This document shows, piece after piece, positions 1 through 8,436 of a stretch of 33,879 nt of DNA. The DNA lies in contig JAJCYE010000094.1 in NCBI GenBank assembly GCA_029263075.1, positions 1-33,879 on the forward strand, read 5' to 3'. How positions within the stretch are numbered: position 1 is the stretch's first letter; the number at the start of each line of letters is the position of its first letter. The notes beneath the pieces are model-generated. The model was given only the letters and a program-made list of their open reading frames with translations, searched no databases and had not been told where the DNA came from. The DNA comes from Actinomycetes bacterium. Lineage in GTDB: Bacteria > Actinomycetota > CADDZG01 > JAHWKV01. A program made the position numbers and the translations under genes.

Positions 1-2405
1 AGGATCTGCTGACCTGCCGAGAACTCCTTCCACAGGATCTTCTCGGACAGCGGATCTTCAACCAGGCGCTGGATGGCACGGCGCAGCGGCCGGGCCCCCA
101 ACTGGGCGTCGTAGCCCTGATCCGCCAGCATGTCCTTGGCCGCGTCGGTCAACTCGATGGTGACATCCAGCGACTTGAGCTGCTCCTTGACCCGGCGGAA
201 CATGAGGTCCACGATCTCCCGCACGTTCTCTTTGCTGAGCTCCTTGAAGACGATGATGTCGTCGACCCGGTTCAAGAACTCGGGGCGGAAGCCGTGCTTC
301 AGCTCCTGCATCAACTTCTCTTTCATCTTCTCGTAGGTGACGTCCGAGTTGTCCTGCCCGAAGCCCAGCGCCGTCTTGCGAAGGTTCTGGGTCCCCAGGT
401 TGGAGGTCATGATGATCACCGTGTTCTTGAAGTCCACGGTGTGACCTTGCGAGTCGGTGAGTCGCCCATCTTCGAGGATCTGCAGAAGAGTGTTGAAGAC
501 GTCGTTGTGAGCCTTCTCGATCTCATCGAACAGAACCACGCTGAAGGGCCGGCGGCGGACCGCCTCGGTCAACTGACCACCCTCCTCGAACCCGACGTAA
601 CCCGGAGGCGACCCGATCAAACGGCTGACCGTGTGCTTCTCCATGTACTCGGACATGTCGAGCTGGATCAACGCCTCCTCGTCGCCGAACAAGAACTCGG
701 CCAGCGTCTTGGAGAGTTCGGTTTTACCAACACCGGACGGCCCCAGGAAGATGAACGAACCACTCGGGCGCTTGGGGTCCTTAAGGCCGGCCCTGGTACG
801 ACGGATGGCCTGGGAGACTGCCCGCACCGCATCGGTCTGGTCGACGATCCGCTTGTGCAGCTCGTCTTCCATCCTGATGAGCTTGGCGGTCTCCTCCTCG
901 GTGAGCTTGTAAACCGGGATGCCGGTCCACATGGAGAGGACCTCAGCGATCTCCTCCTCGCCCACCTCGGCCAGGACCTGGCTCTCGGTGTCCTGCCACT
1001 TGGCCTGCATGACCACTCGTTCGCCCTGCATGCGCTTTTCTTCTTCACGCAGCCGGGCTGCCTTTTCGTAGTCCTGAGCCTCGACGGCCTCTTCTTTTTG
1101 GTGCTTGATCTTGCTGATCTCCTCGTCCATCTCACGAAGGTCGGGAGGGGCGGTCTCACGCCGGATGTGCAGCCGGCTACCGGCCTCGTCGATGAGGTCG
1201 ATTGCCTTGTCCGGCAGGAAGCGGTCCGAGATGTACCGGTCGGCGAGGTTGGCCGCAGCCACCAGCGCCTGGTCGGTGATCTGGATCCGGTGGTGCGCTT
1301 CGTAGCGGTCCCGCAGGCCCTTGAGGATCTCGATGGTGTGGGCCACGGTGGGCTCATTCACCACGATCGGCTGGAAACGCCGCTCGAGTGCTGCATCCTT
1401 CTCCAGGTGTTTGCGGTACTCATCCAGCGTGGTGGCACCGATGGTCTGCAACTCACCTCGGGCCAGCATGGGCTTGAGGATCGAGGCGGCGTCGATTGCG
1501 CCCTCGGCGGCACCGGCACCCACCAGGGTGTGGAGCTCGTCGATGAACAGCACAATGTCGCCTCGGGTGCGGATCTCCTTGAGGACCTTCTTCAGGCGCT
1601 CCTCGAAGTCACCGCGGTAGCGAGAGCCCGCAACCAGGGCACCCAGGTCCAGTGTGTAGATCTGCTTACCCTTGAGCGTCTGGGGAACTTCGTTGGCCAC
1701 GATCTTGGTCGCCAACCCCTCAACGATCGCGGTCTTGCCGACCCCGGGCTCGCCGATCAGGACCGGGTTGTTTTTGGTCCGGCGACTCAGGACCTGCATG
1801 ACCCGCTCGATCTCCTTGTCCCGGCCGATGGTCGGGTCCAACTTGTTGCCGGAGGCCAGGGCGGTCAGGTTACGACCGAACTGGTCCAGAATCGGAGATC
1901 CCCCGGGTGAGGCGGCGCCTTCTCCGGTTCCTGCGCCACCGGCGGACGAGCCCTTCTCCTGGGACGGCCCGAAGCCGCTGAGGAGCTGAATGACCTGTTG
2001 TCGGACACGACCGAGGTCGGCTCCGAGCTTTTGGAGCACCTGGGCGGCAACGCCTTCACCTTCACGGATGAGGCCGAGCAGGATGTGCTCGGTGCCGATG
2101 TAGTTGTGGCCCAACTGCAGGGCTTCCCGCAACGACAACTCCAGGACCTTCTTCGCCCGAGGGGTAAACGGAATGTGCCCTTGGGGGGAAGACGAACCGG
2201 TGCCGATGATCTCTTCAACCTGGGAACGGACAGAGTCCAAAGAAACCCCGAGAGACTCGAGAGCCTTGGCCGCTACGCCCTCTCCTTCGGAGATGAGGCC
2301 AAGCAGGATGTGCTCGGTGCCGATGTAGTTGTGGTTGAGAAGCCTAGCTTCCTCCTGAGCAAGCACGACGACTCGTCTTGCTCTATCGGTAAATCTTTCG
2401 AACAT
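1..2405 (-). CDS. clpC: ATP-dependent Clp protease ATP-binding subunit ClpC (3' end cut by window edge)
   Basis: ClpC is the AAA+ unfoldase that feeds substrates to the ClpP peptidase in the cytosol. The window holds 801 codons from the ATG at 2405; the family is usually about 810-850 residues, so only the extreme C-terminus is missing. Visible in order are two Clp_N repeats (about residues 1-145), a Gly/Ser/Ala linker, NBD1 with Walker A GEPGVGKT (near 217) and a GYVGF-type pore region further on, a UVR-like coiled motif (about 431-450: [18 protein letters not shown]), and NBD2 with Walker A GPSGVGKT (near 553). The UVR motif separates ClpC from ClpB and ClpA. The start is supported by GGAG about 8 nt upstream. 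It is transcribed away from the converging pair at 2739-3217 and has its own promoter. The two Clp_N repeats share a nearly identical 43-bp stretch. Identification is very secure. Confidence 0.97.
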   Translation of the reverse strand, partial: MFERFTDRARRVVVLAQEEARLLNHNYIGTEHILLGLISEGEGVAAKALESLGVSLDSVRSQVEEIIGTGSSSPQGHIPFTPRAKKVLELSLREALQLGHNYIGTEHILLGLIREGEGVAAQVLQKLGADLGRVRQQVIQLLSGFGPSQEKGSSAGGAGTGEGAASPGGSPILDQFGRNLTALASGNKLDPTIGRDKEIERVMQVLSRRTKNNPVLIGEPGVGKTAIVEGLATKIVANEVPQTLKGKQIYTLDLGALVAGSRYRGDFEERLKKVLKEIRTRGDIVLFIDELHTLVGAGAAEGAIDAASILKPMLARGELQTIGATTLDEYRKHLEKDAALERRFQPIVVNEPTVAHTIEILKGLRDRYEAHHRIQITDQALVAAANLADRYISDRFLPDKAIDLIDEAGSRLHIRRETAPPDLREMDEEISKIKHQKEEAVEAQDYEKAARLREEEKRMQGERVVMQAKWQDTESQVLAEVGEEEIAEVLSMWTGIPVYKLTEEETAKLIRMEDELHKRIVDQTDAVRAVSQAIRRTRAGLKDPKRPSGSFIFLGPSGVGKTELSKTLAEFLFGDEEALIQLDMSEYMEKHTVSRLIGSPPGYVGFEEGGQLTEAVRRRPFSVVLFDEIEKAHNDVFNTLLQILEDGRLTDSQGHTVDFKNTVIIMTSNLGTQNLRKTALGFGQDNSDVTYEKMKEKLMQELKHGFRPEFLNRVDDIIVFKELSKENVREIVDLMFRRVKEQLKSLDVTIELTDAAKDMLADQGYDAQLGARPLRRAIQRLVEDPLSEKILWKEFSAGQQI

Positions 2406-2459
2406 GGCAATCACTCCATCCCGGGAACCATCAGGCTAAAATAGTCGGTTCCGTCACTG

Positions 2460-2465
2460 ATTATA
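2460..2465 (-). promoter_or_regulatory. clpC promoter, -10 element TATAAT
   Basis: On the minus strand a perfect TATAAT lies 55 bp upstream of the clpC ATG, giving a predicted leader of roughly 45-50 nt. No good TTGACA is found 16-18 bp further upstream; the nearest hexamer is TGATTA. A weak -35 would fit a promoter that needs an activator. A CGC-N5-GCG motif at 2502-2512 lies about 54 bp upstream of the expected start site. It resembles the core of the ClgR box that activates clp genes in actinobacteria, but six defined bases is weak evidence. Confidence 0.5.
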
Positions 2466-2642
2466 GACCGCGGGTCTGCGTACTAATCACCCGGTAACAA
2501 ACGCGAAAAGCGCCATCACGGGGATTATCGGCCGAGTGGCGACTCCCTATAAGTGGGAAGTTCTTCCGGTTTGCTCACTCAGGCCTTTGCCGGCCGCCGC
2601 GGTCGATGATTATCCGGCGAACGGTCAGGCTAAGACTTGTTG

Positions 2643-2684
2643 GTATCAATGTTAGTTGGTCCACGTTGATACAGCGTTAACTAA
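2643..2684. repeat. Interleaved inverted repeats upstream of 2739 gene
   Basis: Arm A GTATCAA (2643-2649) pairs with TTGATAC (2666-2672). Arm B TTAGTT (2652-2657) pairs with AACTAA (2679-2684). The arms interleave as A-B-A'-B', which is the topology of an H-type pseudoknot if transcribed, or of two overlapping operator dyads. The block is AT-rich against a GC-rich background. Chance is a real alternative. Confidence 0.4.
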
Positions 2685-2738
2685 AAGAAAGGCCTTCTCA
2701 TTCCCGACTCGTTGCCGAGGCCTTGCGACAATGGCCCG

Positions 2739-3194
2739 ATGCATGAGATCGAACCCTACCGAATCACCTTCTCTCACGGCACTGCCGCCGCCGTCAACCG
2801 CAGGTTCATCAGCGGGTTCTTCCTGTTCGCATTCCTTTTCGCCGGAGCGGCGTTCTATCGGCCGGCGATCCAGGCTTTTGCCGTGGGATTCCCGATCTAT
2901 CTGGTTTTGTGGAAGCTGCGGCTTCACGCCGCGAGCCGGCCGGGCTGGGTACTGTCGGTATCCCGGGAGGTGTTGTCGCTGGAGGCCGGGCCCCGGTCGA
3001 TGCGGGTGGAACGGGAGAACGCAGAGCGGGTTCGGATCAGGCGGCGAGAATCCCGTTTGGGGCCCAGGACCCAACTTTCGGTCCTAAATTTGCCAAAAAC
3101 GCCGCCATTTCGGGTCGCAATCGACCCATCCGATCTGAATGAGCTGGAGGCTGCCCTTGCCGCCCAGGGGTGGCCGGCACCCGAATTCTCTTAG
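2739..3194 (+). CDS. Small membrane protein, possible PH-like domain, unknown function
   Basis: I do not recognise a named family. From the ATG at 2739 the protein has 151 residues; a TTG at 2712 in the same frame would add nine. A short polar N-terminus is followed by two hydrophobic segments (about residues 24-40 and 43-58), then a soluble region rich in beta-strand-like alternation and Arg, ending in an acidic helix. Two helices followed by such a region recall small bacterial PH-domain membrane proteins, but that is inference. No strong ribosome site precedes either start. It converges on lysS, with 22 bp between the stops. It occupies the slot where many actinobacteria carry lsr2, to which it shows no resemblance. 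Confidence 0.6.
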   Translation: MHEIEPYRITFSHGTAAAVNRRFISGFFLFAFLFAGAAFYRPAIQAFAVGFPIYLVLWKLRLHAASRPGWVLSVSREVLSLEAGPRSMRVERENAERVRIRRRESRLGPRTQLSVLNLPKTPPFRVAIDPSDLNELEAALAAQGWPAPEFS

Positions 3195-3216
3195 TGCCCC
3201 GCTAAACCCAGGATCC

Positions 3217-5406
3217 CTAACCCGGCGTTGAGGAGGACTGCAGACCTCCCCGGCGGACGCTCACTATCTCGGCCAGGATGCTGATGGCGATCTCCTCCGG
3301 GCTCTGGCTCCGCAGCGCCAGGCCGATCGGCATGCGGACCCGTGCAATCTGGGCCTCGCTGAATCCAAGCTTGCCCAGGCGCTTGAACGCCCCGGCTGCC
3401 TTGCCCTTCTTGAGCATCACGCCCAGGTAGGGCACATCGGTGGCCATCAGAGTTTGCAGGACCTCCTCGGCGAATTCGTTGACCTCGCTACAGATGGCCA
3501 CGTAGGTGCTGGCGTCCGGCCGTAGGGCCTCAACGTCCTGCGGTTCGGGCGTGACTATTACCTCATCCGCCCCCTCGAACTCCCCCACGCTGTAGGCGTC
3601 GGGCCCCGCCGCCACCCTCACGTGAAAACCGCTGCGTTCGGCCAGGCGAGCCAGTGACGACGCCACCTTGCCCGTGCCGACCACCAGCAATTGAGGAATT
3701 ACACCGGGATCGTGCGGTGCTCGCCGCTCGGCAGAGCGGGCGGCGGTCGGGGTCTCAGCCGCCCGGTGGGCGGCATCGTCGGCGGCACGGCGGGCGGCCG
3801 AGGCGCCGATTTCCGGCATGGCGGCCACCACGGCCTCTGCAATCTCCGGTATCGAAGCTTTGATCGCGGCCTTCAGACCATCCAGGTCGGTGCCGTTTTC
3901 CTTGACCCCGGGTGCCTTCGGCGCAGCCGGTGGGGTTACCCCCTCCTCGGGCCTCAGGGCCGGGAACAGGATGACCTCCCGGATGGATGCCTGATCGGTC
4001 AACACCATGAGGAACCGGTCGATGCCGAAACCCAACCCCCCGGTCGGGGGCATCCCGTACTCCAACGCCTTCAGGAAATCCTCGTCGACGGCGTGGGCTT
4101 CGTCGTCGGAGTCGTCGATCTGGGCTTCGAAGCGGTTGCGCTGGTCGATGGGATCGGTCAACTCCGAGTACGCCACCCCGACCTCCATACCGGCGATCAC
4201 CAGGTCCAGGTGTTCGGTAAACCTCGGGTCACTACGGTGACTGCGGGCGAGGGGCGAGACCTCTTTCGGGTAGTCCATGACAAAGGTCGGCTGCAGAAGA
4301 TTGCGCTCAACCTTCTTTTCGTAGATCTCCAGCAGCAGCTTGCCCCAAGACCAGTTCGGGTCCACCTTGACGCCCAGCCGACGGCAGTCGGCAACCAGGT
4401 CACCGTCCGGGTCGGCACCCGCCTCTCTGACCAGATCGATCAGGCGGGCTCGGCGGAACGGAGGCGTGAGATCCAAAATTTCGCCCTGGTAAGGGACCTT
4501 CATGGAACCGCAGGTAGCCTGGGCGGCCTCCGAGACCATGCCCTCCAGCAGGGTCGCCATATCGTTGTAGTCGGCGAACGCCTGGTAGGCCTCCAGCATG
4601 GTGAACTCCGGGTTGTGGCGCACCGAAACACCTTCGTTGCGGAAGTTCCGGTTGACCTCGAAGACCCGCTCCACGCCGCCGACCACCAGGCGTTTGAGGT
4701 AAAGCTCCGGCGCGACCCGCAGGAACAGGTTCATGTTGAGGGCCTCGTGATAGGTGGTGAAAGGTTTGGCCAGGGCGCCCCCGTGGATGGGCTGCAGCAT
4801 GGGCGTCTCGACCTCGATGAACCTCCGCTCCTGCAACCAGGTCCGGATGAATGCGATTGCGCTGGAACGGGCCATCATCACGGTGCGGGCTTCTGGGTTG
4901 GCAATGAGGTCCAGGTAGCGCTGGCGGTACCTGCCCTCGACATCTTTTAGGCCGTGCCATTTCTCCGGCAGGGGGCGCAGGCCCTTGGTGAGGATGTCGA
5001 ACCCCTCCAAAGCCACGGACAGCTCCCCGCGTTTGGTGCGGATGACCGGACCCCAGGCGCCCACCCAGTCGCCGATGTCCAGATCGTCCAAACCGGCAAA
5101 GCGATCCCCCAGCCGGTTGGCCTGAGCCAGCAGTTGTATTTTGCCGGAGGCGTCCGCCAGATCGGCGAACACCAATTTGCCCTGGCGCCGGAAGGCCATC
5201 AGGCGCCCGCCGATGCGGACTTTGAGGTCGCTCTCGCCTCCCGGTTCCAGATCCGGCACCAGTTCGGGGATGTTTCCGATGAGGTGGGATCGTTCGAACA
5301 TCACCTTGAAGGCGTCCTCGCCGGCGGCCTGGAGTGAGTCGAGCTTGTCCCGGCGGGCCTTCAGGTGATCGGCGGCGCGCTCGGATGATTCGGGGGCGTC
5401 AGACAT
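3217..5406 (-). CDS. lysS: Class II lysyl-tRNA synthetase fused to a C-terminal XdhC-like Rossmann domain
   Basis: The N-terminal part charges tRNA-Lys with lysine. It shows the OB-fold anticodon-binding domain (about residues 60-150), class II motif 2 (RNFRNEG then RHNPEFTMLE, about 255-275) and motif 3 (GLGFGIDRFLM, about 460-470), and ends near residue 490 at FPALRPEE, where normal LysRS proteins stop. The same frame then runs through an Ala-rich linker (490-570) into a domain of about 150 residues. That domain has a dinucleotide-binding-like GTGKVA turn (near 576) and the ending MPIGLALRSQSPEEIAIS-ILAEIVSVRRG, which matches the C-terminal domain of XdhC/CoxI proteins (typically PIGLDIGA.TPEEIAVSILAE). 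XdhC proteins deliver or sulfurate molybdenum cofactor for xanthine dehydrogenase-type enzymes. The fusion's role is unknown. The ATG overlaps the coaX end by 8 bp, so it is the last gene of the operon. Confidence 0.95.
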   Translation of the reverse strand: MSDAPESSERAADHLKARRDKLDSLQAAGEDAFKVMFERSHLIGNIPELVPDLEPGGESDLKVRIGGRLMAFRRQGKLVFADLADASGKIQLLAQANRLGDRFAGLDDLDIGDWVGAWGPVIRTKRGELSVALEGFDILTKGLRPLPEKWHGLKDVEGRYRQRYLDLIANPEARTVMMARSSAIAFIRTWLQERRFIEVETPMLQPIHGGALAKPFTTYHEALNMNLFLRVAPELYLKRLVVGGVERVFEVNRNFRNEGVSVRHNPEFTMLEAYQAFADYNDMATLLEGMVSEAAQATCGSMKVPYQGEILDLTPPFRRARLIDLVREAGADPDGDLVADCRRLGVKVDPNWSWGKLLLEIYEKKVERNLLQPTFVMDYPKEVSPLARSHRSDPRFTEHLDLVIAGMEVGVAYSELTDPIDQRNRFEAQIDDSDDEAHAVDEDFLKALEYGMPPTGGLGFGIDRFLMVLTDQASIREVILFPALRPEEGVTPPAAPKAPGVKENGTDLDGLKAAIKASIPEIAEAVVAAMPEIGASAARRAADDAAHRAAETPTAARSAERRAPHDPGVIPQLLVVGTGKVASSLARLAERSGFHVRVAAGPDAYSVGEFEGADEVIVTPEPQDVEALRPDASTYVAICSEVNEFAEEVLQTLMATDVPYLGVMLKKGKAAGAFKRLGKLGFSEAQIARVRMPIGLALRSQSPEEIAISILAEIVSVRRGGLQSSSTPG

Positions 5407-6166
5407 TACGTTGGTAGAGGATACGCAATCCTATAAGGGTAAGGGTGGCCTCGAACCGGGACTTGGTGGTGCAGTGCTCCAAAACCAGCGGTGCCAGCCC
5501 CCCGGTAGCTACCACTTGTGGCTCCCCTTTCATCTCGCCTGTGATCCTTTCGATCATGCCGTCAACCATGGCGGCGGCCCCCAGGATGACGCCGGAGCGG
5601 ACCGACTCGGTGGTCGATCTTCCGATCACAGTACGGGGTGGGAGCAGTTCGATCCGGGGCAGGCGGGCCGCGGCCTGGGCGAGGGCGTCGGCCGAGACCT
5701 GGACCCCGGGAGCTATCGCCCCCCCCATGTACTCACCCCGCTGGCCGATGACATCGAACGTGGTAGCCGTGCCGAAGTCGATGACGATCAACGGTCCGCC
5801 GGCCAGCGAGTAGGCCGCAACCGAGTTGCAGATACGGTCGGCGCCCAGTTCACCCGGGTTGTCGATGAGGATGGACATCCCGGTTTTGGTCCCGGGCTCA
5901 ATCACCACCGGGCTGAACCCGAAGTAGCGCTCAACCATCTCCCGCAGCGCGGCGGTGAGGGTCGGAACAACGCTGGAGATAGCCACCGCCTGGATCTGGG
6001 TAGGGAAAGATAAATCGTTCATCAGCAGGAGTTGGCGGAAGGTGAGAGCCAACTCGTCGGCGGTACGGGCCCCCTCCGTGCAGGTCCTCCACTGGGCGAC
6101 AAGCTCTTCCCCGGAAAAGACCCCCATGTGGGTTTGGGTATTGCCGACATCGATTGCGAGCAGCAT
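5399..6166 (-). CDS. coaX: Type III pantothenate kinase
   Basis: CoaX phosphorylates pantothenate, the first step of coenzyme A synthesis, in the cytosol. The 255 residues are the usual family length. The ASKHA signature appears as DVGNTQ at residues 6-11, GADR near 110 and DFGTATTFD near 130, followed by GGAIAPG, which is typical of type III enzymes. These are usually insensitive to CoA feedback. The start ATG shares one base with the panD stop (TGATG) and the 3' end overlaps lysS by 8 bp, so translation is probably coupled. It completes a pantothenate-to-CoA entry cluster with panC and panD. Confidence 0.96.
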   Translation of the reverse strand: MLLAIDVGNTQTHMGVFSGEELVAQWRTCTEGARTADELALTFRQLLLMNDLSFPTQIQAVAISSVVPTLTAALREMVERYFGFSPVVIEPGTKTGMSILIDNPGELGADRICNSVAAYSLAGGPLIVIDFGTATTFDVIGQRGEYMGGAIAPGVQVSADALAQAAARLPRIELLPPRTVIGRSTTESVRSGVILGAAAMVDGMIERITGEMKGEPQVVATGGLAPLVLEHCTTKSRFEATLTLIGLRILYQRNV

Positions 6167-6525
6167 CAGTGGAGAACTGCGAGGGCGTTGGTAACTCCGT
6201 CCAGCCGGACGATTTTGGGCCGAAGTTCGCGAGCTTCGGCATCCTCCACCTCGGCGTAGGCGATAACGATGACCCGATTACCGGGCTTGACCAGATGGGC
6301 GGCTGCCCCGTTGATGACCACCTGCCGGGAACCCCGCTCCCCGGTGATGACGTAAGTGACAAACCGGGCGCCATTGTCCACGTCCACCACGTGCACCTGC
6401 TCGTTCTCCAGGATGCCGGCGCCGTCCATAAGGTCCGGGTCGAGGGTGATGCTGCCCACGTAGTCGACGTTGGCGTCGGTCACGACCGCCCGGTGGATCT
6501 TGCCGTGCATCATGGTGCGTCTCAT
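6166..6525 (-). CDS. panD: Aspartate 1-decarboxylase proenzyme
   Basis: PanD decarboxylates L-aspartate to beta-alanine for pantothenate synthesis. It is made as an inactive chain that cleaves itself before a serine to create a pyruvoyl cofactor. The 119 residues match the family. The N-terminus reads [16 protein letters not shown] and the Gly-Ser cleavage site is in YVGSITLD (around residues 23-26), followed by the conserved L-D-x-A/G-G-I region (DLMDGAGI). The TG-rich junction ATGA overlaps the panC end by 4 bp, and the stop abuts coaX. The gene order panC-panD-coaX is standard in actinobacteria. Confidence 0.97.
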   Translation of the reverse strand: MRRTMMHGKIHRAVVTDANVDYVGSITLDPDLMDGAGILENEQVHVVDVDNGARFVTYVITGERGSRQVVINGAAAHLVKPGNRVIVIAYAEVEDAEARELRPKIVRLDGVTNALAVLH

Positions 6526-7400
6526 ACAACTCCCTCCCGTTCAGGCCGCTCGGCGGTCCCGACGATCGTGTTGTCGATCAACCTTACAGACCCCAGTTGC
6601 GCCGCGATGACCAAGAGGGCATCCGGGGGGACCCGGTCGACGGGTTCGAACGTTTGCTGATCGACTAACTCAAGATACTGCACCCGCACCGAGGGGTGCC
6701 GGTCCAGGACCGCCCTGCAGGCGCCCAGCAGGGCGTCGGCGGAGCTCTCACGGGCCCGGGCGGCCGCCGAGGCGGCCTGTAGTGCCTCGAAGATGGCCGG
6801 CGCCTCCCGGCGCTGGTCGGGGCTCAACCGGCGGTTCCGGCTGGACATGGCCAGACCGTCCTCCTCCCGCACGGTCGGGCAGGCGACCAACTCCACGGCA
6901 AGGTTGAGATCGTTCACCATTTGTTTCAGGACGGCCACCTGCTGGGCGTCCTTGCGACCGACATAGACCCGGTCCGGACCGACGATACTGAACAACTTCG
7001 CGCAGACGGTGGCCACGCCGGTGAAGTGACCGGGGCGATGGGCGCCCTCAAGGATCCCGCCCAGCGGGCCCGGATCGACCGTAGTGCGGACTTCTCCCCC
7101 GGGGTACATCTCGACCGCAGCCGGGGCGAACACCATCCCTACCCCCAGCCCTCCGGCCAAGGCCAGGTCGGCGTCGAGGTCCCGGGGGTAGGTCTCGAAG
7201 TCCTCGGATTCCCCGAACTGAGTCGGGTTCACAAAAATGGACACCACGACCACGCCACCGTCCCGGCGAGCCCGTTGAATCAAGCGGAGGTGACCTTCGT
7301 GCAGCGCCCCCATGGTCGGGACGAACTCGATGGTCAGGCCTGCCCTCCGGACTTCAGTCAGCTCCGCACGAAGACCCTCAACCGTCGTGAAAACTTTCAA
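6522..7400 (-). CDS. panC: Pantothenate synthetase (pantoate-beta-alanine ligase)
   Basis: PanC joins pantoate and beta-alanine with ATP to give pantothenate. The 292 residues are full length. The ATP-binding [13 protein letters not shown] (HxGH motif, near residue 30-42), [14 protein letters not shown] and the KMSKS-like MSSRNRRLS (near 180) are all visible. The start codon is TTG at 7400, supported by AAGAGGGG about 6 nt upstream; no better in-frame start exists. It lies 30 bp after folK and overlaps panD by 4 bp. The beta-alanine substrate is produced by the next gene, panD. Confidence 0.97.
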   Translation of the reverse strand: MKVFTTVEGLRAELTEVRRAGLTIEFVPTMGALHEGHLRLIQRARRDGGVVVVSIFVNPTQFGESEDFETYPRDLDADLALAGGLGVGMVFAPAAVEMYPGGEVRTTVDPGPLGGILEGAHRPGHFTGVATVCAKLFSIVGPDRVYVGRKDAQQVAVLKQMVNDLNLAVELVACPTVREEDGLAMSSRNRRLSPDQRREAPAIFEALQAASAAARARESSADALLGACRAVLDRHPSVRVQYLELVDQQTFEPVDRVPPDALLVIAAQLGSVRLIDNTIVGTAERPEREGVV

Positions 7401-7430
7401 AGCCGCCCCTCTTGGTCAGAAATGGCGCGG

Positions 7431-7931
7431 CTAGTCGCCCAACAGACTGCCGGGCGGGGCGAACAGCCGGACGCCGGCAGGGTCCTTTTCGCAGAAGGCG
7501 CTCACAGGCTCGCCCGAGGGCAACTCCATGTCGTCATCGATCTCCAGGATCGGCACCAAGGCGAAGGCCCGGTTGGTAAGTTCGGCGTGGGGGACGGTGA
7601 TGCCGGGCTCCGAGACGGTCTCAATCCCGAACAGCAGCAGGTCCAGGTCGATGGCCCGCGGGCCCCAGTGCTCGGACTGCTCCCGGCCGATCTCCGCTTC
7701 GATCTGCTTCAACAACCCAACCAGATCCGCAGCGGTCCCGCCGAACTCAACCGCCACTGCGGCGTTCAAGTAGTCCGGCTGCGGGGGGCCCACCGGGTCG
7801 GTCTCGTAGACGGATGAGGCGGCCACCACGTTCAGGCCTTTGTTCTTGAGGGAATCCACCGCCGTCCTCAGATTGATAAGGCGATCTCCGAGATTGGATC
7901 CCAGACCTATAAAGGCCCTTGTCGGTGCCAA
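7431..7931 (-). CDS. folK: 2-amino-4-hydroxy-6-hydroxymethyldihydropteridine diphosphokinase (HPPK)
   Basis: FolK transfers pyrophosphate from ATP to 6-hydroxymethyl-7,8-dihydropterin, the step before FolP. The 166-residue chain opens with the family signature FIGLGSNLGDR and carries VYETDPVG and the catalytic HWGPRAIDLDLLLFG loop (about residues 87-101). Start is TTG at 7931, decided by a strong AAGGAGG four nt upstream. It follows folB by 36 bp. Identification is secure. Confidence 0.96.
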   Translation of the reverse strand: MAPTRAFIGLGSNLGDRLINLRTAVDSLKNKGLNVVAASSVYETDPVGPPQPDYLNAAVAVEFGGTAADLVGLLKQIEAEIGREQSEHWGPRAIDLDLLLFGIETVSEPGITVPHAELTNRAFALVPILEIDDDMELPSGEPVSAFCEKDPAGVRLFAPPGSLLGD

Positions 7932-7967
7932 AACTCCTCCTTGGGTTGCGGGGGCTAAGGATTCAGG

Positions 7968-8363
7968 CTAGCGGACGGAGAGTTCCTCGTCCTGCAGACC
8001 GGCCACGACCGTCCCCCGTTCGATCCTGATACCAACCGACGCCAACTCACCAGATGCAAGTTCCGCCTTGGAAAGGCCGATTATCACCCGGTCGACGAAA
8101 GGGCGCGCCAGGGCCACTTGGGCCAACCGTTCGCCCAGCGCTTCGAGGAGGTTGTAGCTCTCCGTGCCCACCACCTGACGCACGTCGTTTATGAGGTCCA
8201 TGTAGTCGACGGTATGTTCGAGGCGGTCCGCCCGCCCAGCAGCGGAGAGATCGACGAGGCACTCCAGGTCGACCACAAACTCCTGGTCGCGGTCCCGTTC
8301 CTGCTCGGTCACCCCGTGACGACCGGTCACCCTAATTCCTTTGATAACAATCGAATCAGCCAC
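7968..8363 (-). CDS. folB: Dihydroneopterin aldolase
   Basis: FolB converts 7,8-dihydroneopterin to 6-hydroxymethyl-7,8-dihydropterin and glycolaldehyde. The 131 residues include the signature GRHGVTEQER (catalytic Glu region, about 14-23), the VDYMDL motif near 53 and the late Lys in GLSKAELASG. Families usually have K-P at the last site; here K-A is seen. Start is GTG at 8363 with GAAGGGA five nt upstream. It follows folP by 73 bp, the second-largest gap in the operon. The C-terminus after IRIER extends by about 15 residues. Confidence 0.95.
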   Translation of the reverse strand: MADSIVIKGIRVTGRHGVTEQERDRDQEFVVDLECLVDLSAAGRADRLEHTVDYMDLINDVRQVVGTESYNLLEALGERLAQVALARPFVDRVIIGLSKAELASGELASVGIRIERGTVVAGLQDEELSVR

Positions 8364-8436
8364 GTCGTCCCTTCGCCAGGCCCGTCGGGGCTCGGTACCA
8401 TCCCTCCAGGCTACTGCCCCCCGCTACCCGCCACGT

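Larger units (their letters stand above)
2406..2738. other. 333-bp intergenic region between clpC and the small membrane protein gene
   Basis: This divergent spacer holds the clpC promoter on the minus strand and presumably the promoter of the gene at 2739. I see a TATAAT for clpC, a CGC-N5-GCG motif at 2502-2512, a 9-bp direct repeat TCAGGCTAA at 2431-2439 and 2625-2633, and interleaved inverted repeats at 2643-2684. I find no further gene with a convincing start and composition. The lsr2 gene that often sits between lysS and clpC in actinobacteria is not here. Confidence 0.6.

Noticed and set aside
294-1910. 538-residue open frame opposite clpC
   Set aside because: It is the antisense shadow of the strongly conserved clpC frame in GC-rich DNA; no recognisable domain or ribosome site.
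3176-3205. Terminator between the small membrane protein gene and lysS
   Set aside because: Only a 5-bp GGCAC/GTGCC pairing with a 13-nt loop and no T-run; too weak to call.
3691-4950. 419-residue open frame opposite lysS
   Set aside because: Antisense of class II synthetase motifs that are clearly real on the minus strand.
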